Source: Thalassospira alkalitolerans
GTDB taxonomy: Bacteria; Pseudomonadota; Alphaproteobacteria; Rhodospirillales; Thalassospiraceae
Direction of reading: 5' to 3'
Assembly (NCBI RefSeq): GCF_002115745.1
Contig: NZ_JFKB01000006.1
Location: forward strand, 124,001 to 188,000
Length of the DNA: 64,000 nt
The translations under genes and the position numbers were made by a program. Below are positions 43,742-52,495 of the stretch, in pieces. Within the stretch, counting starts at the first letter, position 1; each line of letters begins with the position of its first letter. Under the pieces are notes generated by a model. The model was not told the origin of the DNA and did not search any database. It saw nothing but the letters and a program-made list of their open reading frames with translations.

Positions 43742-43763
43742 CTTGTATTTAGGGGATCAAGCC

Positions 43764-43785
43764 TATAATGTTAACAAAGTTAACA
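43764..43785 (+). promoter_or_regulatory. Promoter -10 box and TetR-type operator
   Basis: A consensus -10 box TATAAT (43764-43769) runs into a perfect 17-base dyad, TGTTAAC-AAA-GTTAACA (43769-43785), 24 bases before the TetR-family start. The overlap is the usual arrangement for autorepression. Confidence 0.75.
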
Positions 43786-43808
43786 TAAGAAAAACGAGAT
43801 ACGAGCTT

Positions 43809-44414
43809 ATGGGGAAATACCACCACGGTGACGTCCGCAATGTTTTGTTGCAACAAGCTGAAAACATCCTGACCAAAGAAGGCCCAAGTGGTCTGTCACT
43901 GCGCCGTCTGGCACGCCTGACCGGAGTTTCAGAGGCCGCGCCCTATCGCCATTTTGACGGTAAGGATGGCATTTTGGCGGCAGTGGCGATTGATGCGCTG
44001 GAACGCTTTGCCGAAAGGCTGGAAAATGTTGCAGCACAGGTTGAAAACCACCAAGAACGCGTCATGGCGCTTGGCGCGGCCTATGTCCATTTTGCTGTCG
44101 ATTTCCCGCAACATTTTCGCCTGATCTTTGGCCGGGAACGTCCGCCGCTTGATCAATATCCCGAATTGCGCGAGGCCGCCGACAATGCATTTGATGTCTT
44201 GCAACGCGCCGTCACCTCGGTTGATCGCAGCGCGAATATGACGCTTAACGAGGCCGCAACGGCCTATAACCGCGCACTTGCCGCATGGAGCCGCGCACAT
44301 GGCATCGCCATGCTGGTGATTGACGGCATGATAGTGCCGCCCGCCGATCAGAATCTTGATGATTTTGTTCTGGGATTACTGGCCGAAGATTTGACCGCGC
44401 CTGAACACCATTAA
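43809..44414 (+). CDS. TetR/AcrR-family transcriptional regulator
   Basis: A 201-residue protein. The N-terminal helix-turn-helix has GDVRNVLLQQAENILTKEGP, then LSLRRLARLTGVSEAAPYRH and FDGKDGILAAVAIDALERF. The C-terminal ligand domain (TetR_C WHG type) includes FPQHFRLIFGRERPP and ends with a helix of about 35 residues. ATG 43809 starts at the conserved GKYHHGDVR; the frame open to 43650 is unlike the family. A palindrome over the promoter suggests self-repression. The DUF2269 membrane gene follows 41 bases later, a likely co-regulated partner. Confidence 0.92.
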   Translation: MGKYHHGDVRNVLLQQAENILTKEGPSGLSLRRLARLTGVSEAAPYRHFDGKDGILAAVAIDALERFAERLENVAAQVENHQERVMALGAAYVHFAVDFPQHFRLIFGRERPPLDQYPELREAADNAFDVLQRAVTSVDRSANMTLNEAATAYNRALAAWSRAHGIAMLVIDGMIVPPADQNLDDFVLGLLAEDLTAPEHH

Positions 44415-44455
44415 TTCAAACGCCAGACCCTCGGCAAAATCAAGAGACCCCGCAC

Positions 44456-44923
44456 ATGGAATACACCACCGTCAAATTCATTCACCTGCTGGGTGCTGTC
44501 TTGTTTCTGGGCAATATCATCGTAACGGCGGTGTGGAAAAGCCTTGCCGATCGTACCGGCAATCCGGTGATCATCGCCTTTGCCTGTCGGCTGGTGAATA
44601 TCACCGATCTGGCCTTTACCGCACTAGGTGCTGCCTTGGTGGTGATTGGCGGCATTGGCCTGTTTCATGCCGGGGGCATCGCAATTTCCGATAGTCCGCA
44701 TCTGACGATCGGCATCAGCCTGTTTGCCATGGCGGCGGTTTTATGGCTGACCGGCTTGCTGCCGTTACAGCTTTATATGTCAAAGCTGGCGGCCAAAACT
44801 GCTGCTGCGGGCCAAGCAACAATGCCTGAAGCCTATGGCAAATGCGTCAAGCTCTGGACCGTGCTTGGCATTATCGCAACCGTGCTGCCACTGGGCACAT
44901 TATGGTTCATGATTGCGCGCTAA
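44456..44923 (+). CDS. DUF2269-family membrane protein
   Basis: A 155-residue protein with four helices (about residues 6-26, 52-72, 85-105, 130-150). VKFIHLLGAVLFLGNIIVTA with its conserved His, and VWKSLADRTGNPVI, match the DUF2269 family. Function is not known. It follows the TetR-family gene by 41 bases in the same direction and is probably under its control. Convergent with the EamA gene. Confidence 0.85.
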   Translation: MEYTTVKFIHLLGAVLFLGNIIVTAVWKSLADRTGNPVIIAFACRLVNITDLAFTALGAALVVIGGIGLFHAGGIAISDSPHLTIGISLFAMAAVLWLTGLLPLQLYMSKLAAKTAAAGQATMPEAYGKCVKLWTVLGIIATVLPLGTLWFMIAR

Positions 44924-44946
44924 ACTGCCCCTTTGCCCCCTGCCGC

Positions 44947-45969
44947 CTATAACGTTCGGCGACGCCTTGTTGCAATCAAAAGCGCAACAATCACCGATCC
45001 GCTGCCCATGATATGCCACTGGTTCAGCATCTCTCCCAGAATGACCGCGCCAAGGATTGATGCAACAAAGGGCTGCAACAGCAAAATCATCGATCCGGTT
45101 GCCTCGTCCACACGTTTCAGCCCAACCGAAACAAGCCCCTGCCCCAGCGCATGAACCAAAACCGCAAGTGCGAGCAACGAAAGCCAACCGGTTATATCGG
45201 GTGGCAAAACAAAATTGCCCTTGATCGCCATCATGATGCCAAGGGCAACCACGGTGGTCAGGGTGCTCCAAAACATGATCGAAGTCGCATTGTGATGGCG
45301 GCGCAACCGCGCAATCACAATTAGATACCCGGCATAGAAAAATGCCGCCAGAACCGCAAAGGCATCGCCCCGCATTGATCCCGCCCCGGCATCGCTGGCG
45401 CGAAACAGGAAATAGCCCCCGATAATCGCAAACGGCACCCCGCACCAAAACATCACACCGGGCTTGCGTGCCACCCCGAACAGGCCCAATAACCCGATAA
45501 TCACCGGCGCCAGGTTATTAAGCAAAATGGCATTGCCGACCGTGGTCATTTCAATCGCCATATGACATGTCACCAGATCACCGGCAAATAAAAGACCGGC
45601 AAGGATCATCAGGCCCGCATCCCCCCTGCCGGTCAAAACACCGGCAAGGCGACCCACCCGGTTTGACAGGGGCGTAATCGGGCGATCAAGGGACCGGGAT
45701 GATGATCCCGCCGGCATCAAAAAGACGACTGCGCCCAAAAGCGGGGCCGAAAGCGCAACACGCCAAAAAGCCGAGGCATCGGGCGAAACACCGCTAAACC
45801 GCACAAAGACCGGACCAAGCCCCATCAGAATTGCCGAGACCGCAAGGGCAACAACCGCCCAGATTGTGGACTGTACCAATGGTAAGACTCCGCTTTGGCC
45901 ATGCCCCATTCCCGTGGTGGCGGAGGGAGCAACAGACGTACTTCCGGCTGAATGCATGGCTTGGGTCAT
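44947..45969 (-). CDS. EamA/DMT-family transporter
   Basis: A 340-residue, 10-TM transporter with two EamA repeats: the first from about residue 40 (VALAVSAILMGLGPVFVRFS), the second from about 190 (GDAFAVLAAFFYAGYLIVIA). EATGSMILLLQPFVASILGA followed by VILGEMLNQWHIMG is the usual last-helices motif. Residues 1-30 are polar. It is divergent from a LysR gene 146 bases away, so that protein likely controls it. Substrate not known. Confidence 0.9.
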   Translation of the reverse strand: MTQAMHSAGSTSVAPSATTGMGHGQSGVLPLVQSTIWAVVALAVSAILMGLGPVFVRFSGVSPDASAFWRVALSAPLLGAVVFLMPAGSSSRSLDRPITPLSNRVGRLAGVLTGRGDAGLMILAGLLFAGDLVTCHMAIEMTTVGNAILLNNLAPVIIGLLGLFGVARKPGVMFWCGVPFAIIGGYFLFRASDAGAGSMRGDAFAVLAAFFYAGYLIVIARLRRHHNATSIMFWSTLTTVVALGIMMAIKGNFVLPPDITGWLSLLALAVLVHALGQGLVSVGLKRVDEATGSMILLLQPFVASILGAVILGEMLNQWHIMGSGSVIVALLIATRRRRTL

Positions 45970-46115
45970 GGTCGGGTCTTTCGAAACGGTGGCGATGTCG
46001 GCCCCGGGGGTTTCCCCGGTTTGTGCAAAACATGCCTTGGCTGATGCACTTATCTTGCAGCGATGCTATATCGAAGTGAAATTGCTTCGCCTTATCGTCG
46101 GGATAAATTGCGCTT

Positions 46116-47015
46116 ATGGCCCTGCTTAATGTCGATATTGACCTGCTCAGAACCTTTCTGACCGTACTTGAAACGCAAAGTTTCACCAGAACGGCCGAAC
46201 GGCTTTTGCGCACGCAACCTGCCATCAGCCAACAGATCAAAAAACTTGAAGAAACCGTCGGGGCACCGCTGATCACCCGTGATCGCCAACGCATCACCCC
46301 GACCACCACCGGCCTTGTCGTCAAATCCTATGCCGAGGGTATTATCGGCCTGAACGACAAAATGCTGGCCGATCTTCTGGATGCCGCACCTTCGGTTTTA
46401 CGCATCGGATTGCCTGATGATTACGCGGCGGTCTATCTGCCGGAAATTCTGCGCGTGGCGGCATTGCGCCTGCCCGATACGGAAATAAGCTGCCATGCCG
46501 ATCTCAGCCGCAATCTTGGCAAACGCGTTGCCAGTGGCGAACTTGATCTTGCGATCCTGACCGCCGATCTGGAAACACCGTCCCTTCATGTCATATCCGA
46601 ACCGCTTGTCTGGGTGGCCGACCGGCAATTTGATCTTGATGCGCGGCCCTTGCGTCTGTCGGTGTTTCACGAAGGATGCGTCATCCGCAGTTCGGTCACC
46701 AAGATTTTAACCAGCCACAACATCCCGTTTCACATCAGCCACAGTAGCAATTCAAACTCGCTGATCATCACAGCGGTTGATGGCGGTCATGCCATTGGCG
46801 TCATGCCGCGCTGCACAGCACAACATGCCGGGCTGCATATTATTGACGATGCGCAGTTGCCTGCTTTGCCAAAGGTTGATGTTTCGCTTTTGGTACGTGA
46901 TCAGGCGACACCGGCAATCCGCGAACTGGCAATTGGTGCCATTGCCGCCCTTGCACCAGCCGGAAGTGACGCCAGCGACCTTGGCAGGATGATCGCCGTT
47001 GCTTCCACGATGTGA
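46116..47015 (+). CDS. LysR-family transcriptional regulator
   Basis: A 299-residue regulator. LLRTFLTVLETQSFTRTAER, then LLRTQPAISQQIKKLEETVG is a strong LysR helix-turn-helix. The effector domain (RIGLPDDYAAVYLPEILRVA) ends near residue 275. It is divergent from the EamA exporter at 44947-45969, the standard layout of a LysR regulator and its target. The ribosome site is weak; the start is the first ATG before the HTH. Confidence 0.92.
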   Translation: MALLNVDIDLLRTFLTVLETQSFTRTAERLLRTQPAISQQIKKLEETVGAPLITRDRQRITPTTTGLVVKSYAEGIIGLNDKMLADLLDAAPSVLRIGLPDDYAAVYLPEILRVAALRLPDTEISCHADLSRNLGKRVASGELDLAILTADLETPSLHVISEPLVWVADRQFDLDARPLRLSVFHEGCVIRSSVTKILTSHNIPFHISHSSNSNSLIITAVDGGHAIGVMPRCTAQHAGLHIIDDAQLPALPKVDVSLLVRDQATPAIRELAIGAIAALAPAGSDASDLGRMIAVASTM

Positions 47016-47116
47016 AAAGACGTTTTATCAGGTTGATCCGTCATCAACCCGCCCCCTAAGATGCCGCAGATTTTAACCTAGAGCATTTTGCCCTAAAACC
47101 TGCCGGAGCCCCTCCA

Positions 47117-47545
47117 ATGCTGACAATCAAACGCCTGTCGATCGACGATGCCAAAATCCTGATCGAAGGCGCGCGCAACCGTGCAACCGAAATCGGCATT
47201 CCGATGTGTATCGCAATTACCGATGAATCCGGTGTTTTGATTGCATTTGAACGTATGGATGGCGGCAAGGTCACCAGCACGACCATTGCCCAGGACAAAG
47301 CCTTCACCGCCGCAGGTGCGCGCAAGGCCACCCACGAATACGCCGCCGTCGCCCAGCCGGGCATGGTCGCCTTTGGGATTGATTCCGAATGCAACGGCCG
47401 CTTGTCAATTGTGGCCGGTGGATTGCCGGTTTCGGTAGACGGGGATGTCGTCGGCGGCATCGGGGTCAGTTCCGGCACCCCGCCCCAGGATCAGGATTGC
47501 GCCCAGGCCGGGATCGATCATTTCCTGAAAGTCATCGGCAAGTAA
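47117..47545 (+). CDS. GlcG/HbpS-like heme-binding-family protein
   Basis: A 142-residue protein of the HbpS/GlcG/PduO C-terminal family. IPMCIAITDESGVLIAFERM, AFTAAGARKATHEYA and SIVAGGLPVSVDGDVVGGIG, followed by VSSGTPPQDQDCAQAG, are its signature. Members bind heme or cobalamin or act in small-molecule catabolism; it has no export signal. GGAG lies eight bases before the ATG. Convergent with tlyA, with which it shares a short hairpin at the 3' ends. Confidence 0.88.
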   Translation: MLTIKRLSIDDAKILIEGARNRATEIGIPMCIAITDESGVLIAFERMDGGKVTSTTIAQDKAFTAAGARKATHEYAAVAQPGMVAFGIDSECNGRLSIVAGGLPVSVDGDVVGGIGVSSGTPPQDQDCAQAGIDHFLKVIGK

Positions 47546-47561
47546 GACAAACATTTTGGCA

Positions 47562-47594
47562 GGAACCGGCAATTATAGCGCCGGTTTCCGCCCA
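47562..47594. terminator. Hairpin shared by the convergent GlcG-like and tlyA genes
   Basis: GAACCGGC and GCCGGTTTC arms around about ten bases. It overlaps the tlyA 3' end. The T run is poor, so the role is tentative. Confidence 0.4.
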
Positions 47595-48316
47595 CCGATC
47601 AAAAACTCAACATTGCCTTCCGGCCCGGTAATCGGGCTGGTCGCGATGCCCAGCACTTCCCATCCCATCAGGTTTTCCAGCCAATCGGAAATCGTATCAC
47701 AAACTTCCTGATGCAGTTCCGGTTCTCGGACCACACCCTTTTTCCCGACACGTTCCTTACCGACCTCAAACTGCGGCTTGATCAACGCAATCAGCCAGCC
47801 GCCCGGCTTGACCAGTTCCATACTGGCCGGAAGAACGGTGCGAAGGCCGATAAAGCTGGCATCGCAAACGACGATATCAATTGGATCGGGAATTTGTTCG
47901 GCGGTGATGTGGCGTGCGTTGGTCTTTTCCATCACCACAACGCGGTCGTCATTGCGCAGTTTCCAGTCAAGCTGCCCCTGCCCGACATCAACGGCAAAAA
48001 CCTTGGCCGCACCGTTTTGCAACAATACATCGGTAAAGCCCCCGGTAGAGGCCCCAACGTCAACACCGGTAAACCCGGTAACATCAAGCCCGAACTCGGC
48101 CAGACCTTTTTCAAGTTTAAGCCCGCCGCGCGATACCCAGGGATGGGGTTGCCCGCGCAGTGTCAATGCGATGTCTTCCTTGCATTGCAGCCCCGACTTA
48201 TCAAGCCGTTGCTCGCCGCTAAAGACATTGCCTGCCATTATGAAAGCCTGTGCCTTGGATCGGGTTTCCACCAATCCGCGTTCCACAAGCAATTGATCCA
48301 AACGTTTCTTTGCCAT
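47573..48316 (-). CDS. tlyA: TlyA-family rRNA 2'-O-methyltransferase
   Basis: A 247-residue protein with an N-terminal S4 RNA-binding domain (KKRLDQLLVERGLVETRSKA) and a Rossmann methyltransferase domain: GVDVGASTGGFTDVLLQNGA binds S-adenosylmethionine, and VVCDASFIGLRTVLPA is the catalytic Asp region. TlyA methylates cytidines in 16S and 23S rRNA in mycobacteria, where its loss gives capreomycin resistance; related proteins are called hemolysins or FtsJ-like. In many alphaproteobacteria tlyA follows dxs; here dxs is 8 kb away. Confidence 0.93.
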   Translation of the reverse strand: MAKKRLDQLLVERGLVETRSKAQAFIMAGNVFSGEQRLDKSGLQCKEDIALTLRGQPHPWVSRGGLKLEKGLAEFGLDVTGFTGVDVGASTGGFTDVLLQNGAAKVFAVDVGQGQLDWKLRNDDRVVVMEKTNARHITAEQIPDPIDIVVCDASFIGLRTVLPASMELVKPGGWLIALIKPQFEVGKERVGKKGVVREPELHQEVCDTISDWLENLMGWEVLGIATSPITGPEGNVEFLIGGRKPAL

Positions 48317-48398
48317 GCGCGTTTTTTAGCGCAAAGCCCGGCAAAGGTCACGCATGGTTTAAGAGAAATCATCGGGGAATTGTCGGAAAATTATCTGC

Positions 48399-49076
48399 TC
48401 AGCTTGCCAGTGGTTCCAGATAACCACGCGGGACAATCGCCAAAAGATCATTCAGCGCCTCGCCCTGAACCGCAACGTGCTGATGCATCAACTTGGCCGC
48501 CCGTTCGGCATCACCGGTCGAAATTGCTTCAAGAATACCGGCATGTTCAGCGTTGGATTTCTTGACCCGGCCCGGCCGGTGCAATTGCAAACGGCGATAC
48601 GGTGCCAAACGGTTGCGCACATTCTTGGTCTGACGTTCCAGAAAACTGTTGCGGCACCCGGCATAGATCACTTCGTGAAAATTAACATTGGCCTCGTAAT
48701 AGGCATCGGCATCGGCATGTTCTTGAAGCTTGTCACATTCACCACCAAGCGCCAGCAGCTTTTCAACATCAACACGCGCCATCCGGCGTGCGGCAAGGCG
48801 GGCACACATGGCTTCAAGTTCGGCCATGACTTCGAACATTTCAATCAGATCGGCCACCGTGATCGATGCCACAATGGTCCCGCGCCGGGGCATGGTCGCG
48901 ACAAGTCCCGATCCGGCCAATGTTTGCAAGGCTTCGCGAACCGGTGTGCGGGAAACGCCAAACCGTTCGGAAAGGCTGCGCTCGTCCAGCTTGTCGCCGG
49001 GCTTTAAAACACCGGTAACAATATCGCGTTCAAGTTTTTGAACCAGATCGGTGGCGAGCTTGCCGTTCCGTGCCAT
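48399..49076 (-). CDS. GntR/FCD-family regulator of malonate genes (MatR-like)
   Basis: A 225-residue regulator. The N-terminal winged helix has LERDIVTGVLKPGDKLDERS, then LSERFGVSRTPVREALQTLA (GntR signature). The C-terminal all-helical FCD ligand domain includes RLAARRMARVDVEKLL and conserved His residues (VNFHEVIYAGCRN) that usually hold a metal. I use ATG 49076, with GAGG eight bases upstream. It is divergent from the malonate TRAP-MCD-MatB operon, as in rhizobial mat loci, and should bind malonate or malonyl-CoA (inference). Two TGGTATAC motifs flank the gap. Confidence 0.9.
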   Translation of the reverse strand: MARNGKLATDLVQKLERDIVTGVLKPGDKLDERSLSERFGVSRTPVREALQTLAGSGLVATMPRRGTIVASITVADLIEMFEVMAELEAMCARLAARRMARVDVEKLLALGGECDKLQEHADADAYYEANVNFHEVIYAGCRNSFLERQTKNVRNRLAPYRRLQLHRPGRVKKSNAEHAGILEAISTGDAERAAKLMHQHVAVQGEALNDLLAIVPRGYLEPLAS

Positions 49077-49104
49077 AAAAAGCCTCATCCTTGCGCTGCA
49101 TTCG

Positions 49105-49114
49105 TGGTATACCA
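49105..49114. promoter_or_regulatory. MatR-type operator near the regulator gene
   Basis: TGGTATACCA, a perfect 10-base dyad of the GntR/FCD type (T-N-GT-N-AC-N-A), 29 bases before the regulator start. Suggests self-repression. Confidence 0.6.
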
Positions 49115-49259
49115 GAGCACACAAAATGGTACTTCGCAAAGCCTTTTATATGCTGCTCCGCGTCGTTTTCATACTGCACTGCAAAAGAAAAACATCAAGA
49201 AACGGCCGAATTGGCAGCAATCCTTGAAAGCGCATCTGTGGCACTGCAATAGACATTTC

Positions 49260-49269
49260 TGGTATACAA
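49260..49269. promoter_or_regulatory. MatR-type operator near the transporter operon
   Basis: TGGTATACAA repeats the core TGGTATAC of the first site, 127 bases before the matP-like ATG. Placed to control the malonate operon. Confidence 0.55.
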
Positions 49270-49395
49270 AAACTCGTGGACAGCATGCCAGAAATCTGTA
49301 ACGCTTTTGATAGTACGAAATCCGAACCAATAAAAAGAAGCGCAAAACGCGCCACGAACGCATCCTTAAACGCATGCTTCATCCGGGAGGAAACG

Positions 49396-50403
49396 ATGAA
49401 GATTTTTAAACGCACTCTGACGGCCTCTGTTGCCGCCATCACGATGTCTGTTGCCGCTTTTGGCATGGCTGCAAACGCCAATGCAGAAACGCTTAAACTG
49501 TCACACCAATGGTCGACTGGCGATATCCGCCACAAAGTCGCACAGATCCTTGCTGACGAAGTCAAAGCCGCCAATGTCGATCTGGAAATTCAGATCTTCC
49601 CGTCCGGTTCGCTGTTCAAAGCCAAAGAACAATGGACCCCGATGACCCGTGGGCAGCTTGACATGATTGTCTATCCGCTGGCCTATGCTGGTGGTCGTAT
49701 TCCGGCTGCGAACCTGACCCTGATGCCGGCACTGGTCAAAAACCATGACCACGCCAACCGCATCAACAAATCCCCGTTCATGGACAAGATCGAAGAACTC
49801 CTGAACGCGGATGGTGTTGTCACAGTTGCCAAAGGCTGGCTGGCCGGTGGTTTTGCCTCGGCCAAGGGTTGCATCCGCAAGCCTGACGATGTCAAAGGCC
49901 TGCAAATTCGTGCCGCAGGGAAATCCTTTGAACAAATGCTCGAAGGTGCCGGTGCATCCATCGCAGCAATGCCAAGCTCGGAAATCTATCCGGCCATGCA
50001 GACCGGCGTTCTGGATGCGACAAACACCAGTTCGGCCAGCTTTGTTTCATATCGCATCTACGAACAGGTCAAATGCTATACCCCGGCGGGCGCAAATGCT
50101 CTCTGGTTCATGTATCAGCCGGTTCTGATGTCGAAAAAATCCTATGACAAGCTGAACGATGCCCAGAAAGCAGCCCTTGCTGCTGCTGCTGAAAAAGCCG
50201 AAGCCTATTACACGACCGAAGGCCGCAAGCAGGATTCAGACAGCGTCGATGTCTTCAAAAATGCCGGTGTTGAAATCGTCGATCTGACCGACGAAGACTT
50301 CAAAGCATGGCAGGACCTCGCGAAAAAGACGTCCTATGCCAAGTTCGTTGAAGAAACGCCGAATGGTCAGGAAATTCTTGATATGGCGCTTGCCGTCGAA
50401 TGA
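49396..50403 (+). CDS. TRAP transporter binding protein, malonate type (MatP-like)
   Basis: A 335-residue DctP-family periplasmic receptor. A signal peptide (cleavage near ANA-E) is followed by TLKLSHQWSTGDIRHKVAQI. KGLQIRAAGKSFEQMLEGAG has the substrate-binding Arg, and SSEIYPAMQTGVLDATNTSS replaces the usual Glu-rich signature. The linked decarboxylase and synthetase make malonate the likely ligand, as in the Sinorhizobium MatPQM. Start is ATG 49396 with GGGAGGA five bases upstream; the frame open from 49276 is not coding. Confidence 0.88.
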   Translation: MKIFKRTLTASVAAITMSVAAFGMAANANAETLKLSHQWSTGDIRHKVAQILADEVKAANVDLEIQIFPSGSLFKAKEQWTPMTRGQLDMIVYPLAYAGGRIPAANLTLMPALVKNHDHANRINKSPFMDKIEELLNADGVVTVAKGWLAGGFASAKGCIRKPDDVKGLQIRAAGKSFEQMLEGAGASIAAMPSSEIYPAMQTGVLDATNTSSASFVSYRIYEQVKCYTPAGANALWFMYQPVLMSKKSYDKLNDAQKAALAAAAEKAEAYYTTEGRKQDSDSVDVFKNAGVEIVDLTDEDFKAWQDLAKKTSYAKFVEETPNGQEILDMALAVE

Positions 50404-50475
50404 TCGGTTGCGGTGCCGGGGGTTCCCCCGGCACCGCCCAATTGACCCTTCGATCCCGTCACAGGAGCATTTTGC

Positions 50476-51165
50476 GTGTCCAACGCCATACCTCATTCTT
50501 CATTGCCAATTGATTTGCCCGATGAAATTCGGCAGTCCGCCAAGGCGTTGAAATCAGCCGCAGCGAATTTTCCGCCGCCCCCTGATGTTGAACCGATTGC
50601 CGACAATGGCACTGCCAAAACCAAACAGCCCGTCCCGCCAAAGGGCGCTGTCAGCTCCTTCATCGCAACCGTCCATTTCCTGTCAAAAATTTGCGGTGTG
50701 GTGGCAGCCTCGATGTTTGCCATCGCGATGTTCATCATCTGCCAACTGGTCTTCATGCGCTATGTGCTGAATGCATCGACCACTTGGCAAACCGAAGCCG
50801 TCATCTATCTTATGATTGGCGCGACTCTGGTCGGCCTGCCCTATGTCCAGATGATCCGCGGCCATGTGAATGTTGATCTTTTGCCGCTTTACCTGCGACG
50901 CGGCCCGCGCAAAGTGCTGGCAATCATTACCTTGCTATGTGGCATCGGCATCAGTGCCCTGTTTGGCTATTACGGCCTTGAACTGGTGATCGAAGCCTTC
51001 GAAGGCGGCTGGTTGTCTGAAACGATTTGGGCTGTTCCTTTGTGGAAACCCTTTTCCTCTTTGCCTATCGGGTTCGGATTGTTGTTCTTGCAGTTCTGTG
51101 CCGATTTGCTGGGGCTGTTAACACAGCGCACCACCCCGTTCGATATTTCCGAAGACACCTTTTAA
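50476..51165 (+). CDS. TRAP transporter small subunit (MatQ-like)
   Basis: A 229-residue DctQ-type protein. About 60 Pro/Ala/Lys-rich residues precede the first helix, an N-terminal extension not seen in the dctQ paralogue at 9391-9966. Four helices follow; FIICQLVFMRYVLNASTTWQ and TEAVIYLMIGATLVGLPYVQ are DctQ features. Start GTG 50476, with AGGAG eight bases upstream. Joined to the next gene by 12 bases. It scaffolds the large permease. Confidence 0.88.
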   Translation: MSNAIPHSSLPIDLPDEIRQSAKALKSAAANFPPPPDVEPIADNGTAKTKQPVPPKGAVSSFIATVHFLSKICGVVAASMFAIAMFIICQLVFMRYVLNASTTWQTEAVIYLMIGATLVGLPYVQMIRGHVNVDLLPLYLRRGPRKVLAIITLLCGIGISALFGYYGLELVIEAFEGGWLSETIWAVPLWKPFSSLPIGFGLLFLQFCADLLGLLTQRTTPFDISEDTF

Positions 51166-51177
51166 GGAGGCCGCCCG

Positions 51178-52494
51178 ATGGATCCCCTGTTGCTTGCGGC
51201 CATTGTCGGTATCGCGACCACCCTTGTTCTATTTTCCGGCATTCCGGTCGGTATCGGCCTGTTGCTGGTCAGTGTTGGCTTTATCCTGATTTTCGATGGC
51301 ACCGGATCGCTTCCGTTGTTGCCCGAAATCCTGTTTGGCAAACTTGAAAGTTTCGAAGTCCTCGCCATCCCGATGTTTATCCTGATGGGCGCGGTTGTTG
51401 CCTCGTCGCGTGCTGGCGGTGATCTGTATTCCGTTCTGGATCGCTGGCTCACCCGCATTCCGGGCGGCTTGGTCATTTCCAACCTTGGCGCATGCGCCAT
51501 CTTTTCCGCCCTGTCGGGATCGTCACCCGCAACCTGTGCCGCCATTGGCAAAATGGGCATCCCGGCCATGCGTGAACGCGGCTTCCCCGATACCGTGGCT
51601 GCCGGTTCAATCGCCGCTGGCGGGACACTTGGCATCCTGATCCCGCCAAGCATCACCATGATTGTCTATGGCATTTCGACCGAAACCTCGATTGGCCGCC
51701 TGTTTTTGGCCGGTCTGCTGCCGGGCTTGATGGTAACCGCCCTGTTTATGGCCTGGTCGCTTTATTCAACCTGGCGCCAGGGCCATGCCAGTGCGGCTCT
51801 TTCATCTGTGAATTACAGCTGGAAGGAAAAGTTTGAAATCCTGCCGCGCGTCCTGCCATTCCTGGTCATTATTGCTGCCGTTCTGTTTGCCCTTTACGGC
51901 GGGGTTGCAACCCCTTCGGAAACGGCCGGTGTTGGCGCGCTGTTCTGCCTGATCACGGCGATGATTGTCTATCGCATGTGGAAACCGGGGCAGCTTTGGA
52001 ATGTCTTCCGCGACACGACCAAAGAATCGGTGATGATCTTGTTGATCATCGGGGCTGCCGGATTGTTCAGCTATATGCTGTCATCGCTGTTTATCACCCA
52101 GTCGATTGCCCAGTGGATTTCAGCCCTTGAAGTCAATCGCTGGGTTCTGATGGGCTTCATCAATGTGTTCTTGCTGATCAGCGGCTTCTTCTTGCCGCCG
52201 GTTGCCGTCATCCTGATGAGCGCCCCGATCCTGTTGCCGGTGATCATCAATGCAGGCTTTGATCCGTACTGGTTCGCCGTCATCCTGACCATCAATATGG
52301 AAATCGGCCTGATCACGCCGCCGGTTGGATTGAACCTTTATGTGATTAACGGAATTGCACCTGATATCCGTCTGCAAACGATCCTCAAAGGGGCAATGCC
52401 TTATGTCCTGTGCATGATCGTTGCCATCGTGATCCTGTGCTTCATCCCGCAAATCGCCACCTGGCTTCCAGATGCGGTTATAGGAGGACGATAA
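51178..52494 (+). CDS. TRAP transporter large permease (MatM-like)
   Basis: A 438-residue DctM-type permease. SALSGSSPATCAAIGKMGIP, AGGTLGILIPPSITMIVYGI, GGVATPSETAGVGALFCL and NMEIGLITPPVGLNLYVING are family motifs. With the binding protein it imports malonate, using the sodium gradient (inference from context). AAGGAGG is followed eight bases later by ATG. The stop is two bases before the malonyl-CoA decarboxylase gene, so all genes form one transcript. Confidence 0.93.
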   Translation: MDPLLLAAIVGIATTLVLFSGIPVGIGLLLVSVGFILIFDGTGSLPLLPEILFGKLESFEVLAIPMFILMGAVVASSRAGGDLYSVLDRWLTRIPGGLVISNLGACAIFSALSGSSPATCAAIGKMGIPAMRERGFPDTVAAGSIAAGGTLGILIPPSITMIVYGISTETSIGRLFLAGLLPGLMVTALFMAWSLYSTWRQGHASAALSSVNYSWKEKFEILPRVLPFLVIIAAVLFALYGGVATPSETAGVGALFCLITAMIVYRMWKPGQLWNVFRDTTKESVMILLIIGAAGLFSYMLSSLFITQSIAQWISALEVNRWVLMGFINVFLLISGFFLPPVAVILMSAPILLPVIINAGFDPYWFAVILTINMEIGLITPPVGLNLYVINGIAPDIRLQTILKGAMPYVLCMIVAIVILCFIPQIATWLPDAVIGGR

Positions 52495-52495
52495 A

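Larger units (their letters stand above)
49077..49395. other. 319-base divergent region of the malonate locus
   Basis: No gene. It holds two operator-like motifs (entered separately). An open frame from 49038 overlaps this region but has no ribosome site and unlikely composition. Confidence 0.6.

Noticed and set aside
42832-43752. A 306-codon plus frame rich in Arg, Pro and Gln
   Set aside because: A frame-shifted shadow of the same low-complexity tail, and it runs through the terminator.
49038-49301. An 87-codon plus frame in the malonate divergent gap
   Set aside because: It covers the operators and the start of the divergent regulator, and has no ribosome site or family resemblance.
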